DNA of 64,000 nt. It comes from Ornithodoros turicata. Lineage: Eukaryota; Arthropoda; Arachnida; Ixodida; Argasidae. Shown here piece after piece: positions 28,970-42,000 of the stretch (its first letter is position 1; each line of letters begins with the position of its first letter). The DNA is taken from NCBI RefSeq assembly GCF_037126465.1, contig NC_088201.1:1989001-2053000 (forward strand). Direction: 5' to 3'. The translations under genes and the position numbers were made by a program. The notes beneath the pieces are model-generated. The model ran no database searches and was not told where the DNA came from. It worked only from the letters and a program-made list of their open reading frames with translations.

Positions 28970-29165
28970 GCAATCACATGAGGCTCGTATATGTGTTTAT
29001 TGTATGAGCAATCATATGAGCTATATGAGCATGTATGAGCTATATGAGCACGTCTGAGCTATATGAGCATGTATGAGCTATATGAGCATGTATGAACTAT
29101 ATGAGCACTCTCTCAAACAGCGTATGAGCTATATGAGCACATGAACCGTCTGAGCAAACGTGCAA
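28970..29165 (+). repeat. TATGAGCTATATGAGCATG minisatellite
   Basis: Imperfect repeats of about 20 bp built on ATGAGCTATATGAGC. A related repeat with GCTCAT in the opposite sense is at 30360-30650, so the two arrays face each other across about 1.2 kb. Confidence 0.85.
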
Positions 29166-29203
29166 CATGACATGGCGTGATTAAGCTAAAATGACAACAC
29201 GTG

Positions 29204-29350
29204 ATTACAAAATACCGGTTTATTCAGGTACTGGCGCGACGTAGGTCCCTCAGAAAGTTTGCCAAATGCTTTTTGATGAGCTTTTTCCGTTTCTGTCCAG
29301 GCACCTTTGATGTCGATAGTTTCTTTTTCTGCATATTTGACGAAGGTATC
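29204..29350 (-). CDS. Possible last exon of an unrecognised gene (minus strand)
   Basis: On the minus strand a good acceptor (TTCTTTCTTTTCAACAG, ending at 29351) opens a frame of about 49 residues. It contains TFVKYAEKETIDIKGAWTE and KAHQKAFGKLSEGPTSRQYL and ends at a stop near 29204. The composition looks protein-like and starts in phase 1. I found no upstream exon that fits. The hydrophobic minus-strand frame at 29994-30209 is a candidate partner but is not joined by evident splice sites. It may belong to a mobile element bounded by the inverted minisatellites. Confidence 0.3.
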
Positions 29351-29359
29351 TGTTGAAAA

Positions 29360-30355
29360 GAAAGAACAAAATTAGAACTGCGCTAAATTTCTGCGCCTAG
29401 AAGTATTCCAGTTCCCACAACTTATACAACCGTATGGGTTCATGCTGAAATGGACATGACTGGGGGCCTGTTTCTCATCCCAACGCGTAGATCACACCTT
29501 CAAAGCATTAAGTTGTATTTAGTCAGTCAGAATAACGCACAAGGTCATTTTGCCAATTAAAATTGAACGTAACCTTCCTCTAATGCTGGTGATGTCCAAT
29601 GAACGCGGTTCTGAAACATCTGAGTATGTTTGCGTTATGCTTGCAAAACTTGTTCGCTGCAGCAACGGGTTACTGACACAGAGTGTTTGTGGCTTGCTTC
29701 ACTTTGGGGCATCCAAATACACATTTTTTTTTTGCATGCTAACGTGCGATTTCGGTATGCCCTGGTGCACGACTTTATTTTAAACACTCTATACACACAT
29801 GCAAAGGCTATCAGCGAACGCTTTCCACAAAAAGTCACAAAAAGCACGAATATGGTAGTTGCAGACAGCTAACCCGACAGACATAACGAGCGATAACGGA
29901 AAAACGGGACTGCAACGTACCTGGAATGCGCACACACCTGCCACGGCTTCTGTAGGTTGATTCTAAGGTACACACACAAAACACCTTCAGTGATCACTGA
30001 CACGGCACAAAGACACTGTCACAGCATGGAGACGGCGACGAAAATATAAGTCCCACGCAGAGCGGAGCGAAATACGTCCAGATGGCTCCGAGAAGCAGGG
30101 TAGAATAAGCAAGTAAGCGTCCAAGCACTGAGATGGCACTCGCAACGGCTTGGATGAGAATCCAAGAGCCAAATAGAATGTTGTAGGACACGGTCGGAAC
30201 GGGAAACATGCACCTAAAATTTGAACAGAATCCGACGAAAGGAAATGGAGCTGCGACCGTTACGGCCCGCCGACTGTGACGAGCGTCTCTTGAAAGGCCA
30301 TCACCAGACGCTGTGGCGCCAGCACTTCTAGGTGAATAACTGGTTAACTAAACGG
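29360..30355. other. Sequence between facing minisatellites
   Basis: Single-copy-looking sequence with small frames on both strands and none convincing. The minus-strand frame 29994-30209 (MFPVPTVSYNILFGSWILIQ...) is hydrophobic but ends without a matched splice signal. Confidence 0.4.
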
Positions 30356-30359
30356 TCAG

Positions 30360-30650
30360 CCTTCCTCATACTGCTCATATCTTCCTCATACTGCTCGAAA
30401 TGCAGCTCATACTGCGCATAACGTTGCTCATACTGCTCACTGCTTTTCTCGTATTGCTTATATCTGCGCATATAGCGCTTCGTTGGCCTTGCCGTGCGGC
30501 TCATAACATTGCTCATACTGCTCATAACGTTGGCATACTGCACATAGCGCTGCTCATACTGCTCATTGCCTTTCTCATATTGCTCATTGCCTTTCACATA
30601 TTGCTCATTTCTTTACACATATTGCTCATTTCTTTACACATAGAAAGTTA
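30360..30650. repeat. CTCATACTGCTCATA minisatellite
   Basis: Imperfect repeats of about 14-21 bp (CTCATACTGCTCATA, CTCATATTGCTCATTGC). On the minus strand they read as EQYEQ-type peptides, which I treat as a by-product. It is inverted relative to 28970-29165. Confidence 0.85.
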
Positions 30651-30727
30651 TATGAGTTTTTTCAACAGGGCTATATATTCAAAAACCTCCGGAGAGAAGG
30701 AAGAGGAAGGAGGGAAGGCTTGCTTAC

Positions 30728-30916
30728 GCAGTTGCCACGTGTACTAATCTCACAGTTCTCCCTGGGCAACCTACGCCAAGTGTTCTTTTCTTTGCACAAA
30801 ACTTTGGTCTCGGGAAAAACCGGCTTACAGCCTCTGCATTCACGGAGATGCTGCACGAGTTCGTGGGTTGCTCAGGGGGCTCAGGGAGACCTGTGAGATT
30901 AGTACATGTGGCAACA
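30728..30916. repeat. Inverted repeat pair with ~120-bp loop
   Basis: GTTGCCACGTGTACTAATCT at 30730 pairs with AGATTAGTACATGTGGCAAC near 30896-30915, and the adjacent CTCCCTG pairs with CAGGGAG. This may be the ends of a small transposon. Confidence 0.55.
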
Positions 30917-30951
30917 GCGTAGGCATGAAAGAACTGATGTTCCCCAAGCAG

Positions 30952-31330
30952 CACAATGTACTGAAAGTCGAGTGTAGTAGGGGTGGACGGGTAGGTGGAA
31001 GACCTTGAACGAACTGGTGAAACTAAAGAACATTGATAAGACACATACCCTCCACCCCTATTGCACTCGACTTTCGGTACATTGTGCTGCTTGGGTCTGA
31101 GGCTGGAACAACATAGAAGGGACAAATACAAACAAAGCCTCAATTTGCCTCAGAAATTAACGATGAAAGATGAAAGTCACTGAAAAGGTTAGCCAGCTGT
31201 AGGACTCGCACCCACATCTTCTGGATTGCCGGTCCAGGGCTCTACCAATTGAGCTAAGCTAACACGCCTTCTCAGCGACTTCCAGGGTGCGTCATCTGAA
31301 GGGACAAACCAGCCGCTCTCTCTCACTCGT
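30952..31330 (-). mobile_element. tRNA-derived SINE with an inverted-duplicate 3' end (minus strand)
   Basis: On the minus strand a tRNA-like head (GTTAGCTTAGCTCAATTGG with A box; GGTGCGAGTCCTA with B box; closing AGCTGGCT) lies at about 31185-31265. A body with TTTCAGTGACTTTCATCTTT and TTTGTCCCTTCTATG follows. Its distal end is duplicated in inverse: CACAATGTACTGAAAGTCGA at about 30953 pairs with TCGACTTTCGGTACATTGTG near 31069-31088. The same SINE family is at 48035-48360 and 63668-63850. Confidence 0.75.
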
Positions 31331-31339
31331 CCTCCTTTC

Positions 31340-32860
31340 ACTCTTGGAAATTACAATTATTAAAAGATTATACGAGGAATGTCACACAGTTTACTCCCTG
31401 GAAAAGAACGCATCAGACTCGGTGCCCATCAGGGTAGGCTTGAGGCAAGGCTGCCCCCTCTCCCCTACGCTTTTCAATATCTACATCAATGATCTACTAC
31501 TACGAATACAAAGCGAAGCGCAAGGGATAAGAACAATTGCAACAACTGGACAATTAATTGAAACAAACGTGCCCGCACTAGCGTTTGCGGATGACATCGT
31601 TTTACTGGCGCCGACAAGGGAAACGCTACAACGTACTTTGAACATATGCTCAGAAGAAGCAGAAAAAGACGGGTTCAAGTTCAACCCATCAAAGACGAAG
31701 TGGATGACTTTCAGTAACAAAGAAGCGGACAGCACAGCCTTCAAACTGCAGGACTGCCCAATCGCCCGAACACAAGAATATAAGTACCTTGGTGTTACCC
31801 TAACATGCGAAGAAAACTACTTAGAAAAGCACGAGTCGAGCATCGTAAGGAAGTCTAATAGACTAAAAGGCCACATATGGAACCTGGCGAGACATTCCTA
31901 TAATCAGTACAGCGTGGGGAGATTATTGTGGAAGACAACTGCGGTGCCAGCCTTTACGTATGCAAACGATGCTTTAGCATTCTCGTCGTCCACACTAAAA
32001 AGCCTTGATCGACATCAACGTGAACTAGGGAAGTGGCTACTTGGCGGAAATTTTGCCACGGCCAATGCTGCCGTACAGGGAGAAATGGGTTGGTCCACTT
32101 TTTCTGCGCGAGATGCCAAGTCGAAGACGCATTACCTCGGAAGGTTAATACATCAAAAAGACACGTCCATAACAAGAAGAGTGTTCCAACATGCGAGATA
32201 CTGTGGCCTAAAATCGGGATTCATCAACAAAATCAACCAATATGACCGAAAGTACAGCCCAGGAACAAAAAGACATACAGCGCGAAATGAGAAAGAGTGG
32301 ACAAAAATTACCGCAAAAGAAATCAACGAGATTGAAACGGCCGACTGGAGAAGGGCTGTAAACAAAAAGCAAAGCCTCCAGCAGTACAGCATATACAAAA
32401 AGGAACCGGCCCCATATTTCGCGTACAAAGGGAATAGGGGAAGCGCACTGCTGTTCCAAGCCCGGACGGGATCCCTGAAGCCAATTATTCGAAGACGTCG
32501 ACCCGAATTGTCAGCTATGTGGGTCCGCCCGCGAATCACTGTACCACGTACTCCTGGAGTGCAAGAACATAAATAATGACGTAACGTACCCCGGGACTCT
32601 CCAAACAAGTGAGGAAAACGTCATCGCCGACACACTCGCCCAGACCGAAACCGAAACAGAAGTCATCACGCAAGTGAAGCGACGCCTGTTGGAGTGGGAG
32701 CGGATGGTGACCTTGAACAATCAGTGACTCTTGTGAATATTTGTACATATCTTATTCTTGTTTTGTGCTATTTTTATTGTTATCATTTCATTTTTGCACC
32801 TGTGACGCGTAGACGTCTGCCCTGAATCGAAAGGGAAGAGGTGCTCTCACTCACTCACTC
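31340..32860 (+). mobile_element. Non-LTR retrotransposon, 5'-truncated, mostly open
   Basis: A plus-strand frame running to 32576 encodes the C-terminal half of a reverse transcriptase: GLRQGCPLSPTLFNIYINDL, then the active-site box FADDIVLLA at about 31586, SKTKWMTF, KYLGVTL, then a thumb and C-terminal region with YANDALAF and LLFQARTGSL. A Cys/His segment in another frame follows and the protein ends near LLEWERMVTLNNQ (stop at about 32725). The N-terminal fingers and endonuclease are missing. Because most of the frame is open, this insertion is younger than its relative at 27.7 kb. It lies directly upstream of the RRP12 promoter region. Confidence 0.85.
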
Positions 32861-32899
32861 ACACACGCATGCGCTCACTTTTTGCATGGTTTCAAAGAG

Positions 32900-33096
32900 G
32901 CCCACCAGGGGTGCACCAACAATCCAATCCATAATCCTTCCTCCATGATCCAATCCGATCCAATCGAAGAGGCCACGTGTTTTCTTTCTCGCGTTAACAT
33001 GCGCGCTCGCGATGGCCTAAATTTGGTGCTGCAGGCAACTGGACCACGTGCGTAACGACTAGGGAAAACGTGTAGTTTTACTTGTACAGCAGCATC
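32900..33096 (+). promoter_or_regulatory. RRP12 promoter region with two CACGTG E-boxes
   Basis: The E-box CACGTG occurs at 32974-32979 and again at 33045-33050, 118 and 47 bp before the ATG at 33097. CACGTG is the Myc/Max core site, and ribosome-biogenesis genes are classic Myc targets; occupancy here is inference. Upstream are repeated CCAATC motifs (GATCCAATCCGATCCAATCG at about 32948) resembling those near the SANTA genes. No TATA box was identified, and the start site cannot be placed. Confidence 0.5.
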
Positions 33097-36000
33097 ATGC
33101 CGACTGGTAACCGAAGGTTCTCAAAAGCACCTGCTGCGAAAACCCGAGGTGTGAGAAAGGGTCAGAGTAGCAGTTGCAATCCAACGCACAACAGATTTCG
33201 TTTAGAAGCGAAGAGCCTAAGCTTTGGTGGCAGCAACGTCAGCAAAGGTGAGTCCGTCGAATAATTAAAACTGGTGTAGTTCCGTATACGCACCAGAGGC
33301 GGATCCAGGATTTTACTGGGGGAGGGAGGTCTTGCTCTGGACAGCATGCTATTACACCACCACGGTCAAATGAAGCTCTATTAAACTACGGAAATTGAGG
33401 GGGCAGGATATCGCTCCCCCCCCCCCCAAATCCGCCCCTGACCACTAGTCTAAGAATTAGCGAAAGCGTTTAAAAACTACATATTGTATACAAGCGAAAA
33501 ATGGTCACAAATTGAATAAAAAAATATAAGAATAAAAAACTGTGTAGTCAGCATCGCAACCTTTTGAGCGATTGTTGTATTAATTGACTCAATGAGCCAA
33601 AATAGAACTACCTTCTCCAATTTGATCGCCACTGTACGTAAGATCGCTGATAGTGATAACACACAGCCAGCTACACAATTCATGTCGTCTGCACCACAGT
33701 GCAGCATTCTCGTGAACTCGTGTCCGGCGGCACTGGTCGAGTGTAATGCAAAGGCTGCACTGAGTTTGGCTGAAGAAAAATAGGAGAGTACCACACACAC
33801 ACACACATATAACTCAGAGTTATTGCACATATCATTACGTTACGTCATACACGTATACTATATTATACAGGATGGGTGCTCTAAAAGGTCGGTCACATTT
33901 TCGCGCGCGACACAATACCTATTTGACGCACAGACTTCCGTACCCTCAGTCTAAAGAAATTATCCCCGAGAAACCTACGAAATAGTCGTCGTTACCACCC
34001 ACTGTGTAATAAAATAAATACGACCATGCAAACTTTCGTCTCCATGCATTTCCTACGCGTTACACCAATGTGAACACTGTGCTGTGCCGATTGTTGTGTA
34101 TCGCGTCCGCCTAGTGGCGCCAGCCGACATGAGTCTGTTTCGGTTTAACGTCACTAGTGCCTCTAGGCTGAAGCTGCACACAGCCATTGAAAGGCCGTCG
34201 TGTTTGCACCAATGCGTGGGGCGAGATCTTGCTTGATCTCTAATTTTCTTTCTACACGAACCTAGTGCTCACAAAAAATTCTAACAAAAATTTCAGACAA
34301 ATGACTGTTACTAGTCTTCAAAGTTTGGGGTAGGCTAAACCCAGTCTTCTATTTTTACGATGCGATTGAAATGTGTAACATTTGCTAGACTAACCCTGTA
34401 GTTCACAAACTTTTTTATTTGTGAACTACAGGGGGGAGGGGGGGGGGATCCGAGGGGATGTCTTGTAGTGATGGGCGATACAAAAGATAGTTTTTTACTG
34501 TCAAACCATCGAGTGATTCAGTATCTCGACGGTATCCTGCCATATTGGTGGCTTTACTTTTTGTCCTTGAAAGCGAAACCTATAGACTCTTTTCATCTGA
34601 CGTCACTGTCGCAGACGGCATAGCCTTTCCCCCTGCTTGTGGCAGCCATACTTTTGTTCATGGCGCGTGCACGCTACCAGCTTCAACTGTGGTGCGAGCG
34701 CGTGCGAAAACAAAAGTATGGCGGACGGAATGAGGTCAGTGAAAAGGGTCTATTGAGTTCGAGTTTCACTCCTGCAAACAATCAATAGTCTCTTCACTTG
34801 CAGTTTAAAAGTTGAGCACATTTCTTTTGAAAAAAAAAAAAAAAAACTGTTGAGCTTGCATTTCACGCCTATAAACTACTCGTAGTTTATTCCCTCTCAA
34901 TATCAAAGTTGAACGTAGTATCTCTATCGGGAACGAAACCTTCTGAATTCTCGTTCTTTGCACGCAATTATTCGACAGTCTGGTTTGACTGTCGCTCTTC
35001 TCCAGCGTATTGATAGTTTCCTCCTCGGGGGGAAAAAAAAGAAGAGAGAGAAATGTCAGAATGAAATATCCGCCTAACTATACGTCTACACGGCAATAAA
35101 GCAGCATTTGTGAGGAGGAATTAGTGAAACGGAAGATTGCAAATCTATGTATGTTGTCAAGGTGCAAGAAAAACCTTGAGCTTGAGGACATGTAAAAGAT
35201 GAACACGTACACGAAGGCTCACCATGAACATTCACCAGCTCTAGCTGCCATCCTCTCAGCTTTGTTGTCAGGCCCATATTACTGCGACAGTAATACAAAG
35301 CACATAGAGCATACGTGGCTGCTCTTAATAATGTTTAACCAAACGCATAGCGCACCACGATCCACAAACTTCTTTTATCTACCTGCTCAGTCGGTTTCCA
35401 ATCAGGGAAGGGTAACGGTAATGGTAACGGAAACAGAAACGGTATATTACCAAAATTGGAGATGGTAGCGATAACGGAAACGCATGCCACTGTCCTCCAT
35501 TACCCGAAACAGGAACGAAAACGAAAATTATCATCCGGTATTTAATTGGGGTAACGGCTATTACTGTTTTGTGATGACATGATGTGTTTCATGTAATTGA
35601 TTGTTTCATGGTGGTTGTCCAGAGCTATTTCAGAATTTTCGATACTACGTAAGTAAATAAAGCTATTTGCGTACCACTAAACACACTAAGAAGACGAACC
35701 AAGGTCGTGCTGTAGACTGGGAGGTGGTGGGTTCGAATCCTACCGCCGGCTGTGCTGTCTGAGGTTTTCCCTGGGTTTTCCGAAGACTTTCCAGACGAAT
35801 GTCGGCACAGTTCCCCCTGAAGTCGGCCCAGGACGCATACTAATCCCCCTGTCCCCCACTCCTTCCTGCTGTCCTCTCTCCATCTGTCCACATCTGTACG
35901 CCGCTCATAGCCACAGTTGCTTCGCGGCGCTAACACTCAATAAAAAAAAAACTAAGAAGACGCAGAGAACATACTTAGGTGCTGGGAGCATCGACGTCTC

Positions 36001-39000
36001 CGTTTTCGCGAAAGCAGTTTAGGACTACGTCGAACTTAATATCGATAGTCATCTGAATCATCATCTGCCAATGAGTGGTCACCTTAACCATCGATAGCGT
36101 TTGGATGACTACTGCTCACCACCACTGTCTCGAACAAAGCAGTGATAAAATTAAATTTTTACATATTTCACACTTAAATAGCGACTAATTTGCGCAACAT
36201 TCAACGTTCATTCTTGTTTCATTTCATTCTCCTTTTGAGGTAAAAGCGGCTGTTTCTTCGTCGTTACTTTCTTTGGTTAAACACAGTGGTCCGGGTACAG
36301 AACTGCATCGCATTACTCGCTTGACATAACCCGCCATGCATTTTTCTGATTATGTTTTAGTGTTTATCTGATAAATGTGGATGCTGCTCTGAAACTTGTC
36401 ACAAGACCGTGAAGCTGAGCGTGTTCTTTCATGTGTAAATAGGTCCTGGGTTGACACTCCAGCAGTTGCGGCAACATGATGGAGCCACAACAGCTCTTAA
36501 AGATGAGGAAACCCTCAGTATCGGGGGACACAGCTGTGCCAGCACGTACGATACAATATGGTCAACGTGCTCAAATATGTCTATGAAAAGGTACTCTCGA
36601 TTCTGTTCAGCCTTTTTGCTTCAGGTTTCTCATTTGACGATAGGGTTCCTGGCGTACCTGGTGCTACCGGTACTTACAGAAGTACGCGGATAATTAATTC
36701 GCGCTAATGATTTTTACATTGTCGGTGCAAATAGTTGAACCTCCGTATGCAATAACGGGATAAGTCGAATTATCCCCTTTTCAGTATTTTTGTCGCAATG
36801 ACGTCTACTTACCAGTACGTACCATTCAAACAAAATTTGGGACTGTGTCGCAATTTATTGAACCACTATAGGAGGGTAAGAAACGGGAAATGCGTGCGCG
36901 TCAATGGGATAGACGGCCTGATCGGGCTACTTTTCTACACACGCGTACAAATGGTGCAGCTTAAATTTTGCTAAGATGCCGAAATAAACTTGCACGATAA
37001 GCATGATAATAAACACGATAAGCATGATCTAGTCTGCTTCACTGCACGAAGGTAACTTCGCCCAACCTGGCATCACCGTCAAAGTCCCACTCGTGAAAAC
37101 TGCTTTTATTATTTTTATTTTTTTCTCTGCATGGAAACATGGGGAAGAAAGGGGATATGTCATGCTCCTGGATTTTGTTCCATTTCTGCTAAGCCACACA
37201 CCTAGAAACTATGCTAACGAGACATGCATCTAGAGTTGTCACACGCATATATGTTACACATTTTGCATATACGTTTTCAAAGGAAATTCAGCTACAATTA
37301 CTTTACCAAATATTCGCTCTCAGTTTTCTCGGTTTGATATTTTTTTACTGATCTCTTTTTTGCATACCGAGGCTCAATTATACACCTGCTAAAACGTGAT
37401 GTTGGGCCCGCTTGTGACACTTCATCTCTAAAAGTGCAAAGAACAACAATGACGAACATGAAGATTTCACACTGCACACACCGATGTGCGCGGTGAGAAA
37501 TCTTTGTGTTCGTCATTGTTCTAGGCACTTCAAGAGATGAATTATGCACCGCTGTTGCAGCTCTCAACTTGCTTGCGCTGTACCCGTATCAAGAACTAAT
37601 GTATAACGAGTATTTCCAGACTTAACATTGTCGCAACGAAAAGAGTGGTGTTGTCCGAACCCCTTAATAGGTGCCTTGCAATTTATTTCACAGAGTTGAG
37701 GTTTTCAGTTGGTACTGTAACAAAAATTATGCGGATAGAATGATGCACCACCCACCTAATTTCGCGTGTATAAGCCGCAGGATGCTTTCTTAGGAGCGTT
37801 TTGAAAATTTTCTGGCAGATAAGCCGCGGGCAATACGAGAAGACTGATTTGTGTGACTAAGGAGACCGTAGAGAAGGCCATAAACCCTGTGGTCCACACT
37901 CCGGGGTCGGCATAGTGTGCAACAAAGGATATCAGCTCGAGAGTTCTACCAATATCGGACTGTGCCCTTGTTGGGCATTTTTCATGCATTGATGGGTCAG
38001 TGGTCTTCCAGAAGACTTGAATCACCGTCACCACTTTCGTTAAAGCTGCTAGGGGGAAGGCACCAGGAAGATTAGTTCACTCGAAGGTAGAACCGTCCCT
38101 GTTACGCACTCTTCATGCATCGGCAGGGCAGTGCTGTTCCAGAGACACTGTCGGCCCTTTCGTTAAAACCGGCATATGGGGAAAATACCAGGAAAAAATA
38201 GTCATCAGATAAGCTGCACCAGTGGATGAGCCGCAGAGCACCCGTGAGAGAGAAAAAATTGCGCATAAGCCACGGCTAATACACGTGAAATTACAGTACG
38301 TGTGCATCACCATTGCTAGTAACTTCCCAGGAACTTGAGCTCGTTGCAAGTTTGCTATCATACCCTGCGTCAAGATGTTATTTGCGTCTCGCATATCAGG
38401 TAATTGGGTGTTACAGGTTTCTAACAAAGTGGAACCCGTCGTCTGCGTTGCACAAGGAAATGCTGGCCGTGTTTGGGGCTACAACGGACGTAATCCGGCA
38501 GAATAATGGAAAAGAGACAGAGACAGAATACCTTGGAGTGCTGGTACCTTATTTTGCTTCCTTCGGTTTCTTTCCCAGATTGATATCTTTAACATTTGCG
38601 CCACATTGTTTTTTTTTTTTAAGATGACAACCTTGGAAGCTGCAGATACAGACATCTCGCGAGCGGCTGTGGCGTCGCTACTGGCAATGATTGTCATGAG
38701 GTAAGTGCTGCTTTCCCACTCATTTTATTTTTGCTCGCTGCTACAGATATTTGTTACAGTTTCAAACTTTCATTCTTTTCTTCTTCTCTCTCCTTTTTTT
38801 TTTTTTGTGTGTGTTTGCATTACAAAATGTGGTTGAGTTAACTGATTATTACTGTGATTGTTACCTGTTCATTTGGATAACTGTTTCCAGATTTTTATTT
38901 AGTACAAGCACAAAATGTCAGCGTGCTTGAATGTTTGCCCGTGAATGATTATTGCTCCTATTATATTACGAACCGTTACAGATTTCCAATTTTGGCTAAG

Positions 39001-42000
39001 TACAGGTGCAAAGTGCATTAAGATTATTTTTGTTGTTGCTCGTTACGCATAATTCTTACATCAGTTCTTTTTTTTTTTTTTTTTTTTTCGAATGTCTCAA
39101 CTTCTGACCACATATCATATGATTCCTTGAAGTTTTATGCTTTATAAAAAAAGTCTCTGTTTCACGTAGCTTAAGGTTGAACTCGTTTTAGGGTGCCACC
39201 TGCAGTCCTGAAAAAGAAGTTTTCTTCCGTGTCCATGGTGTGCATAAACCTCCTTGAAGCCTACATGGATTCAGAGCAGGTGGCTTTCCTCCGTGGGGTA
39301 AGAAACAGTCCGAGGCTGGTAGAAATGGGCCATTGCATGAACCAGCCAGCTCTGATTGTGCTTCGTTTGCAGTTGATTAGTCTACTCACAGCTACCCTAA
39401 AAGTGCAAGAACTGGCCGTGTGGAACGAGTCCTCGACGCTGCAGGTTTTCAGCGCGTTGTTTCCGTTTGTCACGCACCCAAAGCCAAAGGTGAGAGTGGC
39501 CCTTGGTGTAGCGGGATCTAACTTGCGGGTTGTCCGTGCAGGTACGAAAGTTTGCTCAAAGAGGAATTTGCAAGGTCCTCCAAGGCAGCTCTATCATGCT
39601 GCAGCAGAAAGCACCGTCTGTACATCCTGCAGCTGCCAGATTGGCACAGTTCTGTGTGCGAAACTTAGAAGGGACATCGGGTAAGGGACTTGTACAGCTG
39701 CTGGACAAAAGCTTTTTCTCAGCACTGTAACAGCACTGCACTGCAGTTTGATCGAGATGTCATCCTACCTAGAGCCCCCTACCTTTCCGCAATTCCGCAG
39801 ATTTTTCTGGAATTTATCAGACTGCACAGAACTGGCCATTTTTTGCTAAGTGTTTCATTCGTTACAGAATTATCGATTTATTTCTCAACATTATTAGTCC
39901 CAACAGCACTGCATGATGCCGCTGATACTGCTAGAACTGCTTTGACAAAAGATTTAATAACAGCAACGCCAAGAAGGAAATTGTGGCCAATTTTTTCATT
40001 GTGCGCTGGAAAGCCTGAAAAAAAACGTGGGATGAGTCACTGACAACCTTGTTTATGCACGTGGATGCAGGCATGAATTGTAAGCTCCTTCCTGTAATCT
40101 TCCTATAAAGTTCCTATAAACTATGTAGATGCCAAAACATCTTTCAGCAGGTATAAAATGATTGCAGGCAGCAGACAGCATTCTTTGTTAGGGGAAAACG
40201 CAAGATATCATGTATTTAATGCTGAGCCACAACAGTGCTTCGAATCTGTAATTTTATAAAACATTTTTGTTTCGACATTATCCAAGTGTTTGAAGACATG
40301 TTTCCCCATTTCAACGGAAATTTCTGCGGATAATTGCGGAATTTACGAGTCGGTGCCGCAGAATTTTGAATTTGCCGCAGCAGAAAACCAGGGGCCTTAG
40401 TTATCGCCCTCGAGAGCAGAAGAGCTTTTGCGATAATGATAATTTTTTATTATTTTTGAGTGTCTGCCGGATCTCGCAATAAATCTCCAATAAACGTCAT
40501 TTCTGTGCCCTACGCACAGTCCGCACGCATATCTTCGTGCGATATGCAAATGGTAGATGCACATGTATGTGTGCATGTACTCTGTGCATTTATGCAATCT
40601 TGGCAAAATGTTGTATTGTTTGTTTTTTGCTTTTTTTCTCTCGCGCCTGTGGAATCCTGCGGATTTGGAAATCCTACTTCGCCGAACAAATTAACTTTCC
40701 ACCGCAAAGTCTTCCACTTTCGTGTGCAAGCTGATGCAAACCGTTTTGTCTTTAAAGTTTGAGACACCCTAAAAAATTGTCCTGTAGTTACTATTTGGAA
40801 AGCCCGTAAGATAATGTAACCGAAAGAGGGATTAGGGCTTCTACCATTTGGATCATCCGTGGGTCAGTTTTCGGTTTTTGTTTTTCAGAGTTTATTCTGC
40901 TTGCCAAACTGTGAGTTTTAACGAGCGTAGCTGGACATTAGCGGCTTACGGCATTTGAAGAAAGAAAATATGTTTTCTTCATTTTCTCTAGTCACAGCAG
41001 TGCCCACATCAACTCTTCACCTTTTGGGTGTCCTGCGTGCTGTGCTGCCCATGTTTTCTCAAGCTCATGTAAAGGCAACTTGCGAGGCCATTTTGCACGT
41101 CATGACTGCTGGCCACCCCGTAAGTGAAGATTTCAGAAGCTGCTTTGTTGGTTTTCAATGTTATTGTGGGCTTGCGATCTTTTCTTAAATGAGTGGCTAA
41201 AAGGATACCCCAATTGTGGGTTTCTCTGGAAGACAAAACTGGGGGGCTTGTATCACTCTTTCCCCCAAGAGATGCCACGAGATTGAGTCAGTGTGTTCCA
41301 ACCCCTCTGGCATATTTTCGAAGTGTTACGATAAGAAGTCTATCGCTGAGAGGAGGCGAAATAGCGTCTGTTTTCTGTAGACTTCCTGGATGCCACAGAT
41401 GACCCTGAAGCTACAAGTGGCCTCCTGTGTGGTGTTTCTATGGCAGCTGTGATTTGAGGGTTGAGCCTAGAGAAGTTGTTGTTGAGACTAGAAGTAACTT
41501 CGTGTACCTGTTTTCAGATGGTGGTCCGTTGTAGTATCATGGCCATTCACAGCTTGTTTTTGGCAAAACCGGCTGTCAGCAGCCTCAGCCCCGAGCTCAA
41601 TGCACAGCTTCTAAACGTACGTGTTTTGTTTTCAACTTGAAGCGTGCTCGCATTGATCGATTGATTGTGAGAAATCTTGTATTTCTAGGCGTTGTACGAC
41701 TATCAGCCAAGTATAAACGATGCAAAGACAATACTGGTCTGGCTCCAGATGATGCTGGAGGGCCTGATGAATTTACATCGGTATGGCTTCTGAGAGGCAT
41801 CTTGAAAGTGTTTATTCATATACTGTACCATATTTATCTGCATATGACGCAATTTTTGTGCCTGGAAAAGAAACCCTTAAAGCAGTGTCATACTACCATC
41901 AGTGCATTTATGTTACACATGGTGCCCAAATCACCCCTACACCCCCCAGGGAAAAAAAAATAACCCTTTGGTGTTTGCCGCTTCTATCTGGGGCCACTGC

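Noticed and set aside
30328..30597. EQYEQ-rich minus-strand protein
   Set aside because: It is produced by translation of a simple minisatellite, with a matching non-coding array at 28970.
31185..31265. Functional tRNA gene
   Set aside because: The cloverleaf-like segment is joined to a conserved SINE body and recurs at 48.05 and 63.67 kb, so it is a SINE head.
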